Shown: positions 42,201 through 64,000 of the stretch, piece by piece
Position numbering within the stretch: position 1 is the first letter of the stretch
Layout of the letters: each line of letters opens with the position of its first letter
Assembly (NCBI RefSeq): GCF_001625305.1
Contig: NW_017804631.1
Span: 387,529 to 451,528 of the forward strand
Reading direction: 5' to 3'
DNA length: 64,000 nt
DNA from: Branchiostoma belcheri
Lineage: Eukaryota; Chordata; Leptocardii; Amphioxiformes; Branchiostomatidae
Notes under the pieces: generated by a model
Seen by the model: the letters and a program-made list of their open reading frames with translations, nothing else
Database searches by the model: none
Told to the model about the DNA's origin: nothing
Program-made: the position numbers and the translations under genes

Positions 42201-44456
42201 AACACTCTGGTGGTCCCTGTCTCCCACACCAACAGTCATATGAGAACTTTTGTACCAACAACTGTTAGGCTCTGGAACAGTCTTCCAAGGGAGATCGCTA
42301 AGATAGGGACAGACAAAGATTCAAACGTGAAGTTACAATGTAATTCTTTCCTCAGTGCAAAACTCTGACAGCGTTCTGTCTAGGCAGTCCTGCTGCTAAT
42401 GCTGAGTGAGAGCTGATATAGATAAAAAAATAAAAATTAAAAAAAAAACATTTTTTCTCAAAGCTCTGTGCCAAGTTCTGATCATACATGTGACTAAAGC
42501 ATTCCATAAGTTTTGATGATGATAAGGACGTTTTAGTTGAGTATGGGGCCTTTACATGATTGGAAAGGATGCCACATTTACTCCTATTCAGATGATTCCA
42601 CTTTCAGTTTTTGTCGGCAACTTGTAGATGGGTATTTCATCCTTCTATTTATTACATTGATATCTATAATCATTTTCTGCCCACCTGTGACTGTGACCAG
42701 GCTAACACTGGCTGCTGTAGCCGGCCTCAGCTCCTGCCTGAGGGGGGCCAGGGGCAGGGTCTGGTACTCAGGGGGGGACAGGGGGGCTAACCTACGGGGG
42801 GAGGAACGGGGGGTTTCCACATCGGTGAGGTCCTCCAGGGGGATGTTTCCTAGGGGGGTGGATCGGCCGGAGCCAGGGAGGCTGGAGGGGGGGCGGAGGG
42901 GCAGGGGGGTGGACAGGCGCTCTGGGGGGTACTCTTCTGAAAAGGAGAAAAAAATTGTCACAATGTAGCTGAAATCATGATCAAAATTGTTGGCCCCCCA
43001 GTAGGGGCATTATTATTACTATTAGATATATACCTTCAAACAATATTTAGAATTAGATGTTCAAGGGTTAGGCGTAACACGTCGTTCGGTGTAATGTAGC
43101 TAGCTGCCACCATGCCTACGAAGCAGGTGTGTTACGCCATAGGGCGGTTATACCGGTTATACAGATACAGATACACATGAAAAATCATAAGAAGAAAAAT
43201 CATTACAGTGTGTATAAATTAGATTGTTAAGAATCAAGAAAACAAGAAAGCTCGCTCTGAAGCCAGTTGTGGAGTCAGAGATCAGGATGATAATGAAAGG
43301 ACATATTTCTTACCTTGTCTGCTATCCTCGTTAGCTGGAGTCATAAACGAGGTTTCCTCCTCGCTAGCCTCCCCATCCTCCACCTGGATCGTTACTGGAC
43401 CTTCCCTGGTCTCCATGGCGATGCCTTCATCTCCTACAGATGTCCTGACAGGACTGTCATTGGGGTGTTGTCCTGTAACATAGATAGGTAGGGGATTGAC
43501 AATGTACTGGTTGAACTTACAATATGTAAGGATTACAATTTGTATATTGTTAGAACCTTTGCTTAATTTAAAGCTGATACATGTTACTCTCCATGCAGAG
43601 GTTTGGGTTTTGGGGGTATTTTTAGCGTGTTTTTAGGCTTTTTTATCGGGGTTTCTCTTTTGCACTGAATTTTTTTCCCCACCAAACCCAACAAAAAAAA
43701 ATTCAGTGCAAAAGAGAAACCCCGATAAAATGCCTAAAAACACGCTAAAAAATACCCCCCAAACCCAAACCTCTGCTTGGAGAGTAGATACATGTAAGTA
43801 ATGTTATGGTTAAAAGTTTTCTTTTTCCATTATGCAAAATAGTTCAAAATGTTGTCTGGCCTAGCATGTTGACTTTGTGGCTTATTGTATCCTGAACTCT
43901 ACCTGTGCCTGAATGTGTTAGGGTAAGGAGCAGGCACAGTCCTGTACAGTCTTTACATATCCACGAACACAGAACCCTGAGCATGAACATGATCTAGATA
44001 TATGAAAGTTTATTGCAAATTCATGCCCGAGGGCTAGTTGCAAGAACATGATAACAACAGTAAACAGTAGAATGATAATAAGTGATGCTAATGCTACTTT
44101 ATATATAACGTTACATTTGTAGTTATTGTTGGGTTTGATTTCTTTTCCGTGTGCAGTGGAGTATGAAATGGCCGACGTTTTGCGAGATATATGAATTGGG
44201 AGGTGTATAACATGGCTCCAGCGGTGGCATTCACACTAGTAACTAAAGCTGTGCACTGGGTACCTATAGTACTAGTACCTGGTGTTACGGTACATACAGG
44301 TACATGTACACATCACCTGTGTTAGTATTGCTCACCTGAGTCTGTGTCATCACTAAGCTGCACACCTGACGACTCCGTCTCACTCATCACCTCCATCACT
44401 GTCACTGGGGCTGTCGCCATGGCAACATCATCCTCACCATCACCATCCGTTTCCAT
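36298..44456 (-). CDS. SPFH/band 7-like single-pass membrane protein (10 exons)
   Basis: Coding exons on the minus strand are 44456-44336, 43472-43314, 42936-42685, 42118-42038, 41496-41401, 39697-39456, 38627-38428, 38013-37835, 37144-36954 and 36606-36298. All phases agree and give 609 residues. Residues 1 to about 230 are acidic and Pro/Ser-rich with Tyr-Pro motifs in exon 3 (EEYPP, SPPEY) and PPSYHDVLPSYEAV in exon 4; PPSY is a PPxY site that binds WW domains such as those of Nedd4-type ligases. Exon 6 carries the membrane span (LLISLFVGLCALLLVGLL). The rest resembles an SPFH domain: VVYGPGRHVIGPDFEFKLFP, then VRLNDLAIFTSDLLEVII, RVAYSTIKETATLYSTENF and an Ala-rich C-terminal helix. It contains a CC/C/C loop in exon 9. 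The start has a good context (GCCATGG). SPFH proteins scaffold membrane microdomains; this one's partner is unknown. Confidence 0.8.
38790..39005 (-). mobile_element. LINE 3' end in SPFH intron 6
   Basis: The minus strand gives the FKYQRYRPRIE ... NSFFP reverse-transcriptase end followed by its 3' UTR (plus text GGCTACATTACACCGAACGA). A second, shorter copy lies at 39116-39300. Confidence 0.7.
39028..39112 (-). other. Copy of the membrane-span exon end, possible cryptic exon
   Basis: On the minus strand it begins after GAGTTAG with ATCAGCC and ends at ACCAT/GTAAGG, a copied donor. It encodes the same 27 residues as the 3' end of exon 6 (ISLFVGLCALL ... YVDYYH). I count about seven base differences and all are synonymous. 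At 81 nt it would be an in-frame exon. Confidence 0.6.
39116..39300 (-). mobile_element. LINE 3'-end fragment between exon copies
   Basis: It encodes FKYQRYRPRIEVFKN and a following LPPSTVGA piece on the minus strand. It separates two copies of the SPFH membrane-span exon end, so LINE and exon piece were apparently duplicated together. Confidence 0.65.
39320..39385 (-). other. Second partial copy of the membrane-span exon end
   Basis: It encodes LLVGLLPPSFSYMYVDYYH with a 6-base insertion relative to the functional exon, then the donor CAT/GTAAGG. It is truncated on its upstream side and so is probably non-functional. Confidence 0.55.
39698..39895 (-). other. In-frame upstream duplicate of SPFH exon 6 with its own acceptor
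   Basis: It starts after CTCTCAG with CTCGCAGG, as exon 6 does, and encodes ARRTDLPENAPQTELEV ... RLGLSVRT. It then runs without a stop into the true exon 6 acceptor. The distance between the two acceptors is 198 bases, so use of the upstream site would add 66 residues in frame and repeat the pre-membrane segment. Confidence 0.6.
39985..40205 (-). repeat. Two more partial copies of the exon 6 start
   Basis: Near 39985-40032 and 40160-40200, plus-strand text GGAAGGTCTGTCCTGTGAGCT or a variant, next to a pyrimidine-rich acceptor-like stretch, repeats the exon 6 5' border. Both are short and diverged. Confidence 0.55.
40700..41340. repeat. Diverged tandem duplication in SPFH intron 5
   Basis: Two segments of about 150-180 bases repeat (TTTCTACATCATGTTCTTTT... 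near 41067 and TTTCCACATCATTTTCTCTT... near 41221). No coding content is seen. Confidence 0.5.
42990..43180 (+). mobile_element. LINE 3' UTR fragment
   Basis: It contains the CACGTCGTTCGGTGTAATGTA and GTGTGTTACGCCATAGG segments and the TATACAGATACAGATACA tail seen after the LINE at 13645-13950. The start resembles the minus-strand side of the coding piece and may be a second fragment. Confidence 0.6.
43587..43784. mobile_element. Fold-back element (198 bp hairpin)
   Basis: Arms of about 85-90 bases are almost perfectly complementary (GAGGTTTGGGTTTTGGGGG... with its complement at the other end), with ends CTCTCCATGCAG/CTGCTTGGAGAG and TA on both sides. The CTCCAAGCAG end motif is shared with elements at 49921 and 62487. 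It lies in SPFH intron 1. Confidence 0.8.
44000..44045. repeat. Short interspersed repeat (GCCCGAGGGCTA family)
   Basis: TTTATTGCAAATTCATGCCC followed by GAGGGCTA recurs at 55688-55724 and 59789-59822. It is probably the 3' end of a SINE or LINE. Confidence 0.6.
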
Positions 44457-45450
44457 GGCAACGGTCACTGTTGGAAGACGTAGCTCAAAATTAATACCTG
44501 ACAGAAATGTGCAATAATTGTATTCTTCAGGTTTACTGAGGAAACTGAGCATTTGTTTGATGTAACCATGAAAGTGTCTTGCTCTTTCCAGTAATTACAA
44601 TGATCAGTGGATTCAGGAACAGCTTTAGTTCACATACTGAAAAGAAAACAGAACTGAAAACAGAACAGGAACTGATGATCATATATCATCGAAACGAAGT
44701 TTTATAGTTTGGTCCACCCAAAATAAACCCTACCAAACGTCAGATTAAGATAGGTTTAGGCCCAAAAGTCCCCTCAACTATTAAAGAAACAACCGGAGTA
44801 CACACCTGTTTGGAGATCAAATCACAAAACAGAAGCAGACGGTCGCGATCGCCGTTTTCTCTTCTCTATGTTGTTATTGTTGGTTGTCTGACCGCCATCT
44901 TGAAAATTACTGACCGCATCACGCCTAGATCAAGGCGGAATGATATAAAATTAGCAAAAGTGACTTACTCTCAAATTTAAATTAAACCGTGTATTTTGAA
45001 CTAAAAAGCACTTAAAATTGCAACAAGATTACGTTAAGTGAATAAATGCGAGAAAATCATGAACCTTAGAGTTTGTTAACAGGTTGAAAGAAAGATTCTT
45101 GTAATGGAACTATTTTCTTTCGTGACCAAGGAAAGTGGGTGTGGCAGCACCGCTCGCTAACGCCACCTTGCGATAAGACAATGACTTGCAGCCTTTCCAA
45201 ATCAGAATGGGACAAGCAAGATAAGATGTACTACGTCTACATGTGCTTTTGCTGTAAAATTTTTAATTTGTCTTCGACTCAAAACTGATAAAAAGGATGT
45301 AAGATAAAAGACTTTGATTTTACCCACACAGAGGTTTTGAACTGCAAGTTGACACATATTAAACTTTCATGAAAGTTCATCTGTGTTGGTAGTTAATTTG
45401 TTACATGACTTAATAATAATTTACATGTTTAACGTAAACGTTAACGTTAA

Positions 45451-45586
45451 AGTTAAAACTTTTGATCCAACGCAAAAAGTTCTCTCACCCAGAGCTTTCG
45501 ACCAGTCACTCTGGTCTTCCTCAGTAGACTGGGTCTACTAGCTCTAGGCGAGAGAACGTTTTTGTGTTGGATCAAAAGTTTTAACT
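45451..45586. repeat. Fold-back repeat between the two large genes
   Basis: Arms beginning AGTTAAAACTTTTGATCCAA at 45451 and its complement ending at 45586 enclose a CAGTCACTCTGGTCTTCCTC segment that also occurs near 56254. It lies in the spacer between the divergent SPFH and SUR genes. Confidence 0.75.
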
Positions 45587-45954
45587 TAAAACTCAGATCA
45601 AACTTGACCGTCAGATCAAGTTTAAGTCGGTCAACGACCGTGCGGTCACTTTTCAAGATATTCGTTTAATTGTTGGGTAAACTTTTGTCTGTAAATCATT
45701 GCCCTGAAGTTAAATGCCAGTCATTGTCAATAAATTATTAATCTACCCTATCGTTCATTTTTCGACCTCACGGTCAGGGGGTCAGGGTCAATAGGTTGGT
45801 TTTTGACCGTTCCATTCTGACAGTGAGAATATTTTTATGTAAGACTTTTTGCCACAATCAGTTGTTTGTAAACCTGATATAAGTAACGAACCATATGGTA
45901 TTGTTACTAAATTTTTATTCCTATATTTAATACATTTATTACTAAAACTTTGTA

Positions 45955-46203
45955 TTGGATTTTAGATCTTCAAAGCCCACTGGAAAAGACTTGTCACCCC
46001 CTGAAATAGAATGGTTCCGCCTGCACACGCTACAATGTTTACGTAAGCTTCAGCTGATGACATTTGACCTGACAGCTCGCTCAGGCGAGAAGAAAACCGC
46101 TAGTCATAGTTTCACGTTACACCCAGGACCGTTACTCGCGGGTTCATGTTACAGCTGCCGCAGCTTCGCGCTACAGGGGTGCCAACGGGACTGTAGAACT
46201 CAG
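45955..46203 (+). other. Possible 5' exon of the SUR gene (uncertain)
   Basis: An open stretch ends at ACTCAG/GTAATT, a donor-like site, about 1 kb upstream of the first recognisable SUR coding exon. The translation (MDFRSSKPTGKD...) resembles nothing I know, and SUR proteins normally begin at the downstream ATG. It could be a 5' UTR exon or chance. Confidence 0.2.
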
Positions 46204-46492
46204 GTAATTTGTGTAGAGTGTTCAGTATAGCACAAATGAGTAGAGACCAACAGAACAGAGCTGTAGTGTAGAATTCCAGTTTGGGACGCTCTTAATTTTG
46301 ATGGACAACTCTGGTCATAGTGGTTTATCAAGTGTCCTGTAGTTGTAGTTGTACGGAGTTTCTTGCTTTGAAGGACACTCTAGAATAGTATAATACTATT
46401 AATAGTATTATATTGATTTCTAATGTCTTCCTGTAATATAATATTGTCTAACTCTGTCAAATTATAAGCGGTAGAGTAGAGCCCGATCCCGT

Positions 46493-46520
46493 CTAAGTAG
46501 AGTAGAGTAGAGTAGAGTAC
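46493..46520. repeat. AGTAG-type pentanucleotide repeat
   Basis: About five copies of TAGAG/AGTAG units; a short microsatellite. Confidence 0.8.
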
Positions 46521-47214
46521 TGTATTTTCAACACTAATAAACTTTTATTCAACTTCATAAGTTCTAGAGAGCCAGACGGCAGAAGCCCTGACTTGCGTAT
46601 AACTTATAAGTCGTTACAAGACTTGTATGCAGTTAAGAATGAATCTAAGAGCTATGAATATGGTCTTTGTTTCATAAGATCCTCATAACCTTGGCAACAT
46701 ACTTGTTGAATGTCTTTTCTAAAAATTCTGTCCCCCCCCCCTCTGCATTTTTTTGTCATATTTTCTTGATTTTTCTCCAACATAGAGTGTGTACTTTCTT
46801 GACTCAATGCAAGATGTCGGATGAATGCCTTACCTTAAGTAACCTTTAACCTTTGGACCCAAGTAATGTGTACTAGTGATGTACCCTTAATTAATTACCC
46901 AGATACCTAGTAACCTAGATATATCATTACATAACATTTATACTCATGCCGCTTTGTTTAATGGGCTATACACTCATTTTAATCCCTTTTAGTTAGACTA
47001 GAGATATAATGTTGTAAAATTCTTCTCTCTTATATGCCAAATAAAACTGTTACTCAAGCAACTGGATATGATTTTGGAAACGGTCAGACGTTTCAGGTAG
47101 CATCCACTACCTTTTGTCAGTGACACAGAGTCAGGGACCTTCTTTCTTTGATATATATCTATTATATTTTGTATTTCTTTATTCTTCTATATAGCTACAG
47201 AAGCATAACAGAAG

Positions 47215-63425
<16,211 letters not shown>

Positions 63426-63590
63426 GTACTGGGACAGTCACTGCTGCAGTTAGAAAATTTGGGTGCACAGAAAAGAATTTGGTGTACAACATGAGAATGT
63501 CAGCAAAACATTTTTAAATTAATACAATCCTTTAAGCTAGTACTGCCTTTCTTCAAAAGTTTGAATTTGAAATTCCATGATAGCTGATAT

Positions 63591-63610
63591 NNNNNNNNNN
63601 NNNNNNNNNN
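63591..63610. other. Assembly gap (20 N)
   Basis: Twenty N bases, conventionally a gap of unknown size, in the intron after SUR exon 24. Confidence 1.
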
Positions 63611-63639
63611 CCTATTTTTTTTATTACCTTCGCAAGAAG

Positions 63640-64000
63640 GTTATGTTTTCAGTAGCGTTTGTCTGTGTGTGTGTTTGTGTGTGTGTTTGTGGTTTAGCAA
63701 GATAACTCAAGAAGCAGTGAATGGATTGAAATGAAACTTGGTATGTATGTAGGTCTTCATGAGACCTAGAAATGATTAGATTTTGGGCCCCCTGGCAGAT
63801 TTCCTAGGTACTGCAGCAGAACTTCCGGTTTTGATATCTCGTGATTTGGACATGCTAGGGTCACGAATTTTGGTTGGTAGATAGTTCTTGGAGTAGGGAA
63901 GAAGTGACATGAGTTTGGGTCCCCTAGCGGCTTGTCCTGGAACTGCAGGAGCATTTGTTGAAAAAATTTCGAAGGATGATAACTCAAGAACCGGTTGACG
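63640..64000. repeat. Dispersed repeat with TG-rich start
   Basis: A TTCGCAAGAAGGTTATGTTT start, a GT microsatellite and AGCAAGATAACTCAAGAAGC are followed by unique-looking text. This arrangement is a widespread interspersed repeat in marine invertebrate genomes (from memory). Related words lie at 47740. It continues past the window. Confidence 0.55.

Noticed and set aside
42537-42968. Gly/Arg-rich plus-strand frame
   Set aside because: It is the antisense of SPFH exon 3, whose Pro/Ser-rich frame has matching splice sites.

Overview
This is animal nuclear DNA, most probably from a lancelet (cephalochordate, Branchiostoma type). The evidence is spliced genes with GT-AG introns and consistent codon phases, a sulfonylurea-receptor-type ABCC gene, a large local family of LRR membrane receptors, and a dense mix of LINE 3' ends, tRNA-derived SINEs, PIF/Harbinger-like MITEs and fold-back elements. 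The species call is an inference; no database search was possible.

Layout. (1) 1-8.9 kb: a complex segmental array of about 2.4 kb units. It has no clear gene, but an exon-like block with conserved splice borders recurs five times on the minus strand, and one copy carries a long hairpin. (2) 10.3-32.1 kb: eight or nine paralogous small LRR receptor genes or pseudogenes (signal peptide, LRRNT, four or five LRRs, cysteine-rich LRRCT, Ser/Thr-rich stalk, one membrane span), all on the minus strand except one at 14.6 kb. Two kinds of C-terminus are joined to similar ectodomains: a long Tyr/Ser-rich tail, normally on its own exon, and a short Cys/Lys-rich tail. Promoter and 3' flanks are duplicated with the genes. 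(3) 32.2-36.3 kb: MITEs, LINE pieces and a tandem array of about nine extra copies of the last exon of the next gene. (4) 36.3-44.5 kb, minus strand: a ten-exon gene for a 609-residue membrane protein with PPxY-type motifs before the membrane span and an SPFH/band 7-like domain after it. Partial copies of its own exons lie in its introns. (5) 47.2-63.4 kb, plus strand: the first 24 coding exons (1060 codons) of a SUR/ABCC8-9-like transporter, covering TMD0, TMD1, NBD1 and an acidic linker; TMD2 and NBD2 lie beyond the window.

How the parts relate. The LRR cluster looks like a birth-and-death receptor family: complete genes, one frameshifted by 2 bp, one with several indels, one with a collapsed intron, and one that has lost an intron and lies in the opposite orientation. 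Ligands and signalling partners are unknown. The SPFH and SUR genes are divergently placed about 2.8 kb apart; nothing in the sequence shows that they work together. A theme across the window is tandem duplication of exon edges together with their splice sites, seen in the LRR tail exon, three exons of the SPFH gene and exon 9 of the SUR gene.
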